Shown piece after piece: positions 33,540 to 41,734 of a stretch of DNA of 62,420 bases (position 1 is its first letter; every line of letters begins with the position of its first letter). The stretch is taken from contig JAYQWA010000012.1 of assembly GCA_038148755.1 (NCBI GenBank), forward strand, positions 1-62,420, written 5' to 3'. A program made the position numbers and the translations under genes. The notes beneath the pieces were generated by a model. The model ran no database searches. It had not been told where the DNA came from and saw only the letters and a list, made by a program, of their open reading frames with translations. The stretch is from UBA5109 sp038148755 (GTDB lineage Bacteria; Pseudomonadota; Gammaproteobacteria; Pseudomonadales; Pseudohongiellaceae).

Positions 33540-34442
33540 ATGGCTAATTTTGATCAGAGTTTTGACCAGGAAGCCGCACCTGGTTATCCCGTATTTTTAG
33601 GTTCTGAATTTGAGCATCCAGCTCCAGAGGATGCCTATTTTCAAATCCTGCCGGTACCTTTTGAGGCATCAGTATCTTATGGTGCAGGAACTGCTTCCGG
33701 GCCATCGGCCATTTTAGGGGCTTCCTGGCAGCTTGAAAGTTGGGATGGTAAAAGTGTGCCCGGTCGTCGTGGTATTTATACCCATAAGCCGGTGGATTGC
33801 AGTGGTGATGCAGAAACGGTACTCGCCCTAATCAGTGAGGCCAGTCAGGCTATTGTGGAGAAAAGTGGTTTTCCTATTGGTCTGGGCGGTGAACACACCG
33901 TGACTTACGGCATCGTTAATGGAATTATCGAAGCAGGTATAGAAGATTTCGGCATTGTGCAGATTGATGCTCATGCCGATTTGCGTGACGCTTATGAGGG
34001 GAACCCATACAGTCATGCCTCGGTGATGAAGCGTATTGCAGATATGGATATTCCGATTTATCAGTTGGGTGTCAGGGCTTTATGTGAAGAAGAAGTGCAG
34101 GCACGGAAAATTTATAATATTGATTATCTGGATGCAGAAGTTCTGGTCAGAAAAAATATTTACAAATTTGATTTGCCTGATGATTTCCCAGATAAAGTGT
34201 TTTTCACAGTTGATGTTGATGGCCTGGATCCATCGGTTTTTCCTTCAACTGGAACACCGGTTCCCGGTGGGTTGGGTTGGTATCAGACCTTGGGATTGTT
34301 TGAGTCTGTTGCGCAACAGGCCAAAATAATCGGCTTTGATATTATGGAATTCGCTCCTATAGAAGGCTTTCATGCTTATGAGTTTTCTGCAGCGCTGTTG
34401 GCTTATAAGATGATGGGGATTATTGAAAGGAATCAGCTTTAG
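33540..34442 (+). CDS. speB: Agmatinase
   Basis: A binuclear manganese ureohydrolase that splits agmatine to putrescine and urea. 300 residues. The metal ligands are H119 (GGEHTVTYG), D143, H145 and D147 (DAHADLRD), and D225 and D227 (DVDGLDPS), all intact. The region SYGAGTASGPSAI is typical of the family. As the last gene of the speA operon it follows nspC by 11 bases. It converges on the symporter gene with only 13 bases between, and no terminator is visible. Confidence 0.95.
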   Translation: MANFDQSFDQEAAPGYPVFLGSEFEHPAPEDAYFQILPVPFEASVSYGAGTASGPSAILGASWQLESWDGKSVPGRRGIYTHKPVDCSGDAETVLALISEASQAIVEKSGFPIGLGGEHTVTYGIVNGIIEAGIEDFGIVQIDAHADLRDAYEGNPYSHASVMKRIADMDIPIYQLGVRALCEEEVQARKIYNIDYLDAEVLVRKNIYKFDLPDDFPDKVFFTVDVDGLDPSVFPSTGTPVPGGLGWYQTLGLFESVAQQAKIIGFDIMEFAPIEGFHAYEFSAALLAYKMMGIIERNQL

Positions 34443-34455
34443 TTTGTTAAAGTGA

Positions 34456-36129
34456 TCAACCGGGCACCCTGATATCTTCAACCATTGCCTGTACTTCCTG
34501 CGGGGGTTCTGCGGTGAGATAGCAGACAACAAAAGCCACCAGAAAATTTAACAGGGTGCCTAATGCTCCTACACCTTCCGGTGAAATTCCAAGCAACCAG
34601 CCTTCAGCATTATCTGCAGCTGGATTTATAAAGGTAAAGTAAATAATATAAGCAGCGGTAAAAGTGATGCCTACCAGCATGCCGGAAATGGCGCCTTCCT
34701 TATTCATGCGTTTATAGAAAATGCCCAATATGATTGCTGGAAAAAAGGAAGCACTTGCCAGTCCAAAGGCAAAAGCAACTACTTCAGCAACAAAGCCTGG
34801 TGGGTTTATACCGAAATATCCGGCAATACAAACCGCGAAAAAAATGGCAATACGTGCTGACAGCAATTCCTGTTTTTCGCTGATATCAGGCATTAAATTG
34901 GATTTTAACAAGTCATGGGAAATGGCTGATGAAATCACCAACAGCAAGCCCGCTGCAGTTGAGAGCGCCGCAGCGAGGCCGCCAGCTGCAACCAGTGCAA
35001 CGACCCAGTTGGGTAATTGGGCGATTTCAGGGTTAGCCAGCACAATAATATCGCGGTCAACAGTCAGTTCATTTTCCTGCGGGTCAGCAAGATACTGAAT
35101 ACGGCCGTCGTTATTCTTATCTTCAAAACTGATGAGGTTTGTCGCTTCCCAGGTTTTAAACCAGCTAGGCATTTCACTGTATTCAACATTGCTGACAGTA
35201 TTGATTAAATTGGTTCTGGCAAAGGCTGCTATAGTAGGAGCTGTGGTGTACAAAATCGCAATAAAGATCAGAGCATAAAGCGCTGATTTGCGGGCAGCCC
35301 TGACACTAGGCACCGTGAAAAAACGGATAATGACATGTGGCAGGCCGGCAGTTCCAAGCATCAATGCAGCCGTGATAAAAAACACATCCAGTTTGCTGCG
35401 GATACTTTCAGTATAGGCGCTGAAACCTAATTCCTGGTTTAATCCATCGAGTCGGTCGAGCAGATAACCGCCACCATATTCAGGGTTTAATTCCGAACCG
35501 AAACCCAGGTGAGGAATCACATTGCCGGTCATCAGCAGTGAAATGAAAATAGCGGGTACCATAAAGGCAAATATCAGCACACAATATTGAGCTACCTGTG
35601 TATAGGTGATGCCTTTCATGCCGCCAAGCACAGCATAAAAGAATACGATGGTCATACCTATCAGCACGCCAAGATTAATATCCACTTCCAGAAAGCGTGA
35701 AAAAACCACACCGACACCACGCATTTGTCCGGCAACATAAGTAAAGGAAATAAAGATGGCGCAAAGCAGGGCAACCAAACGCGCAGTTTGTGAGTAATAG
35801 CGCTCCCCAATAAAGTCGGGTACGGTGAATTTGCCAAAATCACGCAGGTAAGGAGCGATCAGTGTTGCCAGCAGTACATAGCCGCCAGTCCAGCCCATCA
35901 GGTAAACAGAGCCGTCACGCCCCATAAATGAAATAATACCGGCCATGGAAATGAAAGAAGCGGCAGACATCCAGTCAGCAGCGGTAGCTAAGCCATTGGC
36001 AAGTGGAGGCACATGCGCACCGGCGATATAAAAATCACTGGTTGAAGAGGCGCGGGACTTAATAGCAATGGTGATATACAGCAGAAAGGTTATGCCAACA
36101 AAAAGGTAGGTCATTATCTGAACAGACAT
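34456..36129 (-). CDS. Sodium:solute symporter, VC_2705 subfamily (large subunit)
   Basis: 557 residues with about 13 hydrophobic helices. Family segments are FYIAGAHVPPLANGLATAADWMSAASFISMAG, FTVPDFIGERY and FIGERYYSQTARLVALL, as in the acetate/SSS transporters that pair with a DUF4212 small subunit. A hydrophilic loop near residue 350 contains DKNNDGRIQY, which looks like part of an EF-hand calcium loop but lacks the usual glutamate at position 12. The substrate is unknown; acetate-like carboxylates are usual for relatives. It starts five bases after the small-subunit gene. Confidence 0.9.
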   Translation of the reverse strand: MSVQIMTYLFVGITFLLYITIAIKSRASSTSDFYIAGAHVPPLANGLATAADWMSAASFISMAGIISFMGRDGSVYLMGWTGGYVLLATLIAPYLRDFGKFTVPDFIGERYYSQTARLVALLCAIFISFTYVAGQMRGVGVVFSRFLEVDINLGVLIGMTIVFFYAVLGGMKGITYTQVAQYCVLIFAFMVPAIFISLLMTGNVIPHLGFGSELNPEYGGGYLLDRLDGLNQELGFSAYTESIRSKLDVFFITAALMLGTAGLPHVIIRFFTVPSVRAARKSALYALIFIAILYTTAPTIAAFARTNLINTVSNVEYSEMPSWFKTWEATNLISFEDKNNDGRIQYLADPQENELTVDRDIIVLANPEIAQLPNWVVALVAAGGLAAALSTAAGLLLVISSAISHDLLKSNLMPDISEKQELLSARIAIFFAVCIAGYFGINPPGFVAEVVAFAFGLASASFFPAIILGIFYKRMNKEGAISGMLVGITFTAAYIIYFTFINPAADNAEGWLLGISPEGVGALGTLLNFLVAFVVCYLTAEPPQEVQAMVEDIRVPG

Positions 36130-36134
36130 AAGCC

Positions 36135-36401
36135 TTAATCCTTTTCGTTGACTTTGTATTTATTATCCAGCTTATCCATGGCTTTCAGATAAATATAAAT
36201 CAGCAGGACGTAGATAAAAATGGCGCCTTGTTGGGAGAGCCAGAAACCAAGTTTGAAGCCAGCGAATCGAATATTGTCGAGCAGATCAACGAAAACGATA
36301 CCCAGCAGGAAAGAAATAACGAACCATACGCTCAGCAAAATTTTCACCAAGCGAATGTTTTCCTGCCAGTAACCAGGAGTATCCTTTTCAGTATGCTTCA
36401 T
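36135..36401 (-). CDS. DUF4212 small subunit of the symporter
   Basis: 88 residues with two membrane helices, LVKILLSVWFVISFLLGIVFV and a second ending in IFIYVLLIYIYLKAMDKLD. The stretch LDNIRFAGFKLGFWLSQQGAIF between them is the DUF4212 signature. Such proteins are always found directly before SSS transporters of the VC_2705 type and probably form part of the transporter. It is co-transcribed with the large subunit, with a 5-base gap. Confidence 0.92.
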   Translation of the reverse strand: MKHTEKDTPGYWQENIRLVKILLSVWFVISFLLGIVFVDLLDNIRFAGFKLGFWLSQQGAIFIYVLLIYIYLKAMDKLDNKYKVNEKD

Positions 36402-36581
36402 TTGCTGCGTTATAATTTTTATTGTGGCTTAAAAGCTGAAGTCTATCAGGAAAGTGTCAGGACATCCTGTTTGACTTTGCTGAGCACTGTTATTTTTAAT
36501 TTTAAAGGTTCATGATATTACTAAGTGATTTAAAGTATATATGATAAAGATCATATGAAATAAATAAACACCAAATCAGCC

Positions 36582-37358
36582 TTACTTTGCATGTAAAACT
36601 TTCAATAAGGGTTTAAAACATTTAGGGTTGGAAAAAACCAGTTGATTACTCTGCAGGCAGTCCGGGTTGCCCTGATGGTCGCTGATCAGCCCTCCGGCCT
36701 CCTGAACCAACAGAATACCTGCCGCTACATCCCATTGTTTGATGCCGGACATCCAACCGGCGTCTAGTCTGGCACTCGCAACATAAGCCAAATCAAGCGC
36801 AGCAGAACCGGTAAAACGTAGTCCTGCTAATTTACCCTGTAATTTTTTTTGCAGGCTCAGAGCTGAGTCATAGTGCTCGCCACCAGCATAACTCATGCTC
36901 AAGACAGCATCCTGTAAACTGCCTTTGGTGCCGACCCGAATACGACTGCCATTTAACTGTGCCCCTTCACCTCGGGTAGCCGTGTATTCATCCTGACGTA
37001 TAGGGTCCATTATCACGGCATGTTGGACTTTATTGTTTTTGACACAGGCCATGGAAATACAGAAATGTGGAAAACCACGCATGAAATTTCGGGTGCCGTC
37101 TATAGGATCTATGTACCAGATGGTTGATTTATCCTCGCCTTCAATCAAGCCGGATTCTTCGCCGAGGAAGCTGTGCTCCGGATAAGCCTTTTGAATGGCA
37201 GCGATCAGAAGTGCTTCGACTTCGTGATCAATATTGGTGACGTAATCATTTGTGCCTTTTTCAAAAATTTTTATGCGGTCAAGCCGGTCGGATGCCTGAA
37301 CAATAATGTCGGACGCTTCTCGAGCGGCACGAAGAGCAATGTTTACAACTGCATGCAT
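36582..37358 (-). CDS. suhB: Inositol-1-monophosphatase family protein SuhB
   Basis: A magnesium-dependent phosphatase of 258 residues. Metal-binding motifs: GEES (66-69), DPIDGTRN (84-91) and WDVAAGILLVQEAGG near the C-terminus. SuhB hydrolyses inositol phosphates and, in enteric bacteria, also joins rRNA antitermination complexes with NusA; which role dominates cannot be seen. It is divergent from trmJ, the usual gammaproteobacterial arrangement next to the isc genes. Confidence 0.94.
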   Translation of the reverse strand: MHAVVNIALRAAREASDIIVQASDRLDRIKIFEKGTNDYVTNIDHEVEALLIAAIQKAYPEHSFLGEESGLIEGEDKSTIWYIDPIDGTRNFMRGFPHFCISMACVKNNKVQHAVIMDPIRQDEYTATRGEGAQLNGSRIRVGTKGSLQDAVLSMSYAGGEHYDSALSLQKKLQGKLAGLRFTGSAALDLAYVASARLDAGWMSGIKQWDVAAGILLVQEAGGLISDHQGNPDCLQSNQLVFSNPKCFKPLLKVLHAK

Positions 37359-37473
37359 GCGCTAGCCTTATGCTGAAAGGGGTAAAAAACGGCCGATATA
37401 ATATCAGAGCTGACCTGTTTCTGCTAAGATGCGCGCTTTGTATTTTCAAGCATAGTGATCCATCCTCAATAAA

Positions 37474-38211
37474 TTGCATTTAGACAATATCCGCATTGTT
37501 CTGGTTAATACTTCGCACCCGGGTAATATCGGTGCTGCTGCGCGCGCTATGAAAAATATGGGCTTATCAAAGCTCTATCTGGTAGCGCCTAAAGACTATC
37601 CTTCTGGTGTTGCCGTTGGCAGAGCGTCTTCAGCGCTGGATATTCTGGATAATGCAGTGCTCTGTGAGGATTTAAATGAAGCAATTGCTGATTGCAGTTT
37701 AGTGATAGGAACCAGTGCCCGTTCCAGGCGCATTCCATGGCCGGTAGTTGAGCCGCGCATATGCGCTCAGAAACTGGTAGAGGAGGGGCAGAAGCAACAT
37801 GTAGCTCTGGTATTTGGGCGTGAAGACCGGGGCTTGAGTAATGAGGAATTACAACTTTGCCATTTTCATGTGCAGATTGCAGCGAACCCCGATTACAGCT
37901 CTCTCAATCTGGCTGCGGCAGTCATGGTGCTGAGTTATGAGATATACCAATTCAAACAGAGTCTGGAAGCAGGCCAGCAGGAAACAACAGATAGCTGGGA
38001 TAATGAGCTGGCTACTGTAGCTGAAGTTGAGACCTACCTGTCGCATCTAGAAGCATTGCTTATTCAGATAGATTTTCATGACCCTGAGAATCCCAGGCAT
38101 CTCATGCCCAGACTGCGTCGTCTTTATAGCCGAATACGCCCCGATAAGATGGAAATCAATATTCTGCATGGCATTGTGTCAGAAACGCGGAAAATGCTTA
38201 ACAAGAAGTAA
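37474..38211 (+). CDS. trmJ: tRNA (cytidine/uridine-32-2'-O)-methyltransferase
   Basis: A SPOUT methyltransferase of 245 residues that 2'-O-methylates position 32 of certain tRNAs. The N-terminal DNIRIVLVNTSHPGNIGAAARAMKNMGL is the family signature, and the knotted SAM site is visible as VALVFGREDRGLSNEELQLC and YSSLNLAAAVMVLSYE. No ATG is usable: the frame starts at a TTG (37474) without a strong ribosome site, and conservation begins within four codons of it, so this start is chosen. It lies between suhB and iscR. Confidence 0.93.
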   Translation: MHLDNIRIVLVNTSHPGNIGAAARAMKNMGLSKLYLVAPKDYPSGVAVGRASSALDILDNAVLCEDLNEAIADCSLVIGTSARSRRIPWPVVEPRICAQKLVEEGQKQHVALVFGREDRGLSNEELQLCHFHVQIAANPDYSSLNLAAAVMVLSYEIYQFKQSLEAGQQETTDSWDNELATVAEVETYLSHLEALLIQIDFHDPENPRHLMPRLRRLYSRIRPDKMEINILHGIVSETRKMLNKK

Positions 38212-38251
38212 TTTGAGTTATCAATATCGGGATTGAGCAGCCCAAACTTTA

Positions 38252-38274
38252 ATACTTGACTAAAAAAGTTGGTT
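38252..38274 (+). promoter_or_regulatory. IscR type-1 binding site over the isc promoter
   Basis: ATACTTGACTAAAAAAGTTGG matches the type-1 Fe-S IscR site pattern (ATAxYTGACTA followed by T-x-GG). Its TTGACT (38256-38261) doubles as the -35 element, as in enteric iscR promoters. It lies about 100 bases upstream of the iscR ATG. A weaker AAAGTTAGACAA-type motif occurs near 38310. Feedback repression by [2Fe-2S]-IscR is expected. Confidence 0.75.
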
Positions 38275-38358
38275 ATTAGACAATTCCTGAGTAATTTAAT
38301 CAGGATTAAAAAGTTAGACAAATTTTGGGCTAAATAAGAACAAATAAGAGAAAAGAAA

Positions 38359-38859
38359 ATGCGTCTTACAACTAAAGGTCGCTATGCCGTTACAGCAATG
38401 CTGGATTTAAGTATAAATGCCAGCAATGGGCCAGTTAGCCTGAGTGATATTTCACAGCGTCAGGATATTTCTTTGTCTTATCTTGAGCAGCTATTTTCCA
38501 AGTTACGTAAAAAAGAGCTGGTAAAAAGTGTGCGGGGCCCTGGTGGTGGTTACCAGCTAGGCCGAGATGAAAGCGATATAGATATGGCGGAGATTATCAG
38601 TGCTGTCAGCGAATCTCTGGATACAACCAAGTGTCAGGGTTCGGGCGACTGTCACAATGGTTCTATCTGCTTAACTCACCATCTATGGAAGGATTTGAGT
38701 GAACAAATACATGGCTATTTAAGTGGAATTTCTCTGGCAGATTTAATATCGAAAAGAGAAATCAGTCAGATAGCGCAGGACCAGCACGTACGGCACCTGG
38801 GTAAACTTGAAAATGGTCTTGTAGAAAACAGTATTGAGACTATTGCTAGTAGTGGCTGA
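38359..38859 (+). CDS. iscR: Fe-S cluster assembly regulator IscR
   Basis: An Rrf2-family repressor of 166 residues. The winged-helix DNA-binding part is in the first 75 residues (LTTKGRYAVTAMLDL to VRGPGGGYQLGR). The [2Fe-2S] ligands C92, C98, C104 and H107 are all present at the same positions as in E. coli. With its cluster it represses the isc promoter. The start ATG has AGAGAAAAG upstream. First gene of the isc operon. Confidence 0.97.
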   Translation: MRLTTKGRYAVTAMLDLSINASNGPVSLSDISQRQDISLSYLEQLFSKLRKKELVKSVRGPGGGYQLGRDESDIDMAEIISAVSESLDTTKCQGSGDCHNGSICLTHHLWKDLSEQIHGYLSGISLADLISKREISQIAQDQHVRHLGKLENGLVENSIETIASSG

Positions 38860-38917
38860 CGGTTAAGCAAGTCAGTAAACCCTTAAAACTCTACAAGAGG
38901 TATTAAAAACTAAAGAT

Positions 38918-40132
38918 ATGCGAGCTCCTATTTATTTTGATTATTCGGCCACTTCGCCAGTTGATCCACGGGTAGTAGATGCTATGGTGAAATGTCTGAC
39001 CCTAGAAGGCAATTTTGGTAACCCTGCTTCACGTTCACATGTTTTTGGCTGGAAGGCTGAGGAAGCTGTTGAAGAAGCCCGACAGCATGCGGCAGACCTT
39101 ATTAATTGTGATCCGCGTGAAATTGTCTGGACATCGGGAGCGACCGAATCTGATAACCTCGCGCTTAAAGGTGCTGCACATTTTTACCAGAGCAAGGGTA
39201 AGCACATTATCACTTCCAAAATTGAACATAAGGCTGTGCTGGATTCGTGCCGTCAGCTTGAACGTGAAGGCTTTGAAGTGACTTATCTGGACCCTGATGC
39301 GAAAGGTTTGATTCAACCCGAAGCTGTTGCCAAAGCTATCCGGGATGACACCATTCTGGTTTCTCTGATGCATGTTAATAATGAAATAGGCGTGATTAAT
39401 GATATAGCAGCTATTGGTGAAATTACCCGTGAGAAAAAAGTGCTGTTCCATGTCGATGCGGCGCAAAGTGTCGGCAAAATTGAAATAGACCTGGAACAAA
39501 TGAAAGTTGATTTGATGTCACTCACAGCGCATAAGATTTATGGACCGAAAGGTATTGGTGCGCTTTATGTTCGTCGCAAGCCGCGCGTACGTCTGGAAGC
39601 TCAGATGCATGGCGGTGGGCATGAAAGAGGCATGCGTTCAGGTACATTGCCAACACACCAGATAGTTGGCATGGGCGAAGCTTACCGCATAGCTAAAGCA
39701 GAAATGCAGAAGGATGCGGAGCACAGCCTAGCTTTAAGACAGCGTTTCCTCAAAGGTCTGGAAGGCATGGAAGAAGTTTATATCAATGGTGACATTGATC
39801 AGCGTGTGCCGGGCAATCTGAACGTCAGTTTTAATTTTGTTGAAGGCGAATCATTGATTATGGCCTTAAAGGACCTGGCAGTATCTTCCGGATCTGCCTG
39901 TACATCAGCCAGTCTTGAACCGTCCTATGTATTAAGGGCAATCGGTCTTAATGATGAACTGGCGCATAGTTCCTTACGTTTTACGATTGGCCGTTTCACG
40001 ACGGAAGAAGATGTGGACTATGCCATTGAAAAAGTAAAAGAAGCAGTAACGAAGTTGAGAGAGTTGTCGCCACTTTGGGATATGTACAAGGACGGTATCG
40101 ATCTATCAAAGATTCAATGGGCCGCTCACTAG
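38918..40132 (+). CDS. iscS: Cysteine desulfurase IscS
   Basis: It takes sulfur from cysteine, leaving alanine, and passes it to IscU, tRNA thiolation and other pathways. 404 residues, exactly the E. coli length. The PLP lysine is K206 in SLTAHKIYGPKG, and the sulfur-carrying cysteine is C328 in SGSACTSAS. The C-terminus PLWDMYKDGIDLSKIQWAAH, which docks IscU, is intact. It is followed by an AGGAGG-like run and a 186-base gap containing the structured repeat, much longer than other gaps in the operon. Confidence 0.98.
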   Translation: MRAPIYFDYSATSPVDPRVVDAMVKCLTLEGNFGNPASRSHVFGWKAEEAVEEARQHAADLINCDPREIVWTSGATESDNLALKGAAHFYQSKGKHIITSKIEHKAVLDSCRQLEREGFEVTYLDPDAKGLIQPEAVAKAIRDDTILVSLMHVNNEIGVINDIAAIGEITREKKVLFHVDAAQSVGKIEIDLEQMKVDLMSLTAHKIYGPKGIGALYVRRKPRVRLEAQMHGGGHERGMRSGTLPTHQIVGMGEAYRIAKAEMQKDAEHSLALRQRFLKGLEGMEEVYINGDIDQRVPGNLNVSFNFVEGESLIMALKDLAVSSGSACTSASLEPSYVLRAIGLNDELAHSSLRFTIGRFTTEEDVDYAIEKVKEAVTKLRELSPLWDMYKDGIDLSKIQWAAH

Positions 40133-40161
40133 GAGGAAAGCTATTGTGCTTCTCATTTCTT

Positions 40162-40253
40162 CGTTAAAGTTTAAATTTAATTCAGTCACTTACTGTTTTG
40201 TAAGCTCCTTCACTAAATTTAAACTTTGCCTTGAACTGAGTGCGCTCATAACG
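40162..40253 (+). repeat. Structured repeat, copy 1 (between iscS and iscU)
   Basis: A nested hairpin. Outer CGTTA (40162-40166) pairs with TAACG (40249-40253). A perfect 14-bp stem pairs 40166-40179 with 40214-40227. The 34-base loop (40180-40213) contains TTCAGTCACTTA and TAAGCTCCTTCAC and holds an inner CTTAC/GTAAG hairpin. The loop differs from that of copy 2 (44196-44286) at only three of 34 positions, whereas the 14-bp stem is unrelated. No transposase is nearby. Confidence 0.8.
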
Positions 40254-40318
40254 CTTTAAAAAATTTAGAAAAAGTTAGGAAAGAAAAGTTAAACAGGTAA
40301 TTTAAACAGGTAAACATT

Positions 40319-40726
40319 ATGGCTTATTCAGATAAAGTACTAGATCACTATGAAAACCCACGAAATGTGGGGAAACTGGATGATAACGATGAGAACGTTG
40401 GTACAGGCATGGTTGGAGCACCTGCTTGTGGTGATGTTATGCGTTTGCAAATCAAGGTGAGTGAAGATGGTGTTATTGAAGACGCCAAGTTTAAAACCTA
40501 TGGTTGCGGCTCTGCGATTGCATCAAGCTCATTGCTGACTGAGTGGGTAAAAGGTCGGACGCTTGATGATGCGCAAAAAATCAAAAATAGTGAAATCGCA
40601 GAAGAGTTGGGTTTGCCCCCGGTTAAAATTCATTGTTCCGTTTTAGCAGACGATGCGATTAAAGCGGCGATTGCAAATGTGAAAGAAAAACGCGGTTATA
40701 CGCAAAAACCAGCGCTTGCAGAGTAA
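40319..40726 (+). CDS. iscU: Fe-S cluster scaffold IscU
   Basis: The scaffold on which [2Fe-2S] and [4Fe-4S] clusters are built. 135 residues. The three ligand cysteines C37 (GAPACGDV), C63 (YGCGSAIASS) and C106 (KIHCSVLA) are present, as is the LPPVK motif (99-103) that HscA recognises. It starts 186 bases after iscS, with the structured repeat in between, and is followed by iscA. Confidence 0.98.
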   Translation: MAYSDKVLDHYENPRNVGKLDDNDENVGTGMVGAPACGDVMRLQIKVSEDGVIEDAKFKTYGCGSAIASSSLLTEWVKGRTLDDAQKIKNSEIAEELGLPPVKIHCSVLADDAIKAAIANVKEKRGYTQKPALAE

Positions 40727-40804
40727 TAGTCTATTTAATAGAAAATTGATTTAAGACATTCGGACAATTTAAAGATTACGAAAGCAGTTGATAAGAGTAG
40801 TAGC

Positions 40805-41128
40805 ATGGCAATAACACTAAGTGAAGCAGCGGCAGAGCATGTCGCTTCCCAATTATCAAGCCGAGGAAAAGGGCTGGGCATACGCGTGGGTGTTACTACC
40901 ACAGGCTGTTCAGGTATGGCTTATGTGCTCGAATTTGTCGATGAGCTGAAAGACAGTGATGAAGTATTTGAAGACCACGGTATAAAAATTGTGGTTGACC
41001 CAAAAAGCCTGGTTTATATTGATGGAACTGAAATGGATTTTGTCAAAACAGGTGTCAATGAAGGCTTCGAATTCCGCAATCCTAATGTCAAAGGGGAGTG
41101 TGGATGCGGAGAATCTTTCTCTATTTAA
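40805..41128 (+). CDS. iscA: A-type Fe-S carrier IscA
   Basis: An A-type carrier that passes clusters to apoproteins. 107 residues with the three conserved cysteines C35 (TTTGCSGMAY), C99 and C101 (ECGCGESF). It lies 78 bases after iscU and 56 bases before hscB. Confidence 0.97.
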   Translation: MAITLSEAAAEHVASQLSSRGKGLGIRVGVTTTGCSGMAYVLEFVDELKDSDEVFEDHGIKIVVDPKSLVYIDGTEMDFVKTGVNEGFEFRNPNVKGECGCGESFSI

Positions 41129-41184
41129 AATAAGTCAGACTTGCAGTTTCAGATTGTCCTTAATTTTATGACAGGCAAATTTCC

Positions 41185-41715
41185 TTGAGTATTGCTAATA
41201 AAAATTATTTTGAAATTTTTTCTCTGCAACAGGGTTTTGATCTGGATCTGGATAAACTTACTGCAGAATATAAGAAGCTGCAGGCACAATCACATCCGGA
41301 CAAATTCAGTGATGCTGATGATGCAAGTAGATTACAGGCCTTGCAACTGAGCTCTATGATAAATGATGCTTTTGATGTCTTAAAATCGCCGGTCAAAAGA
41401 GCGGCTTATTTGCTCACTCTGAATGGCATTGATTCTGAAGAGCATAACCAGAATCATTTAAGTGAGGCCCTGCTGCTGCAGCAAATGGATTGGCGTGAGC
41501 AGTTGCATAGCGCAACACAGGAAGAAGATTTAGATACAATTGATCAATTAAAGCAGGTAGTTAGTCTGGAATATGAACATTGCATAGAGGAATTTAGTGG
41601 GAAAGTGAATGCAGGTGATTTTTCCACAGCCAAACCTGTCTACAACAAGTTGCAGTTTATTCAAAAGATGCTTGCTGAAATAAACCGTTCGGAAGAAAAA
41701 ATTCTGGATTACTAA
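41185..41715 (+). CDS. hscB: J-domain co-chaperone HscB
   Basis: It delivers IscU to HscA and stimulates its ATPase. 176 residues. The J domain has its HPD motif at 37-39 (QSHPDKF), and the C-terminal three-helix domain (about 90-176) binds IscU. The start is a TTG at 41185 (no ATG in frame nearby), giving SIANKNYFEIFSL, which aligns with the family N-terminus. It lies 19 bases upstream of hscA. Confidence 0.95.
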   Translation: MSIANKNYFEIFSLQQGFDLDLDKLTAEYKKLQAQSHPDKFSDADDASRLQALQLSSMINDAFDVLKSPVKRAAYLLTLNGIDSEEHNQNHLSEALLLQQMDWREQLHSATQEEDLDTIDQLKQVVSLEYEHCIEEFSGKVNAGDFSTAKPVYNKLQFIQKMLAEINRSEEKILDY

Positions 41716-41734
41716 CCCTCGTATAAATTAAAAC

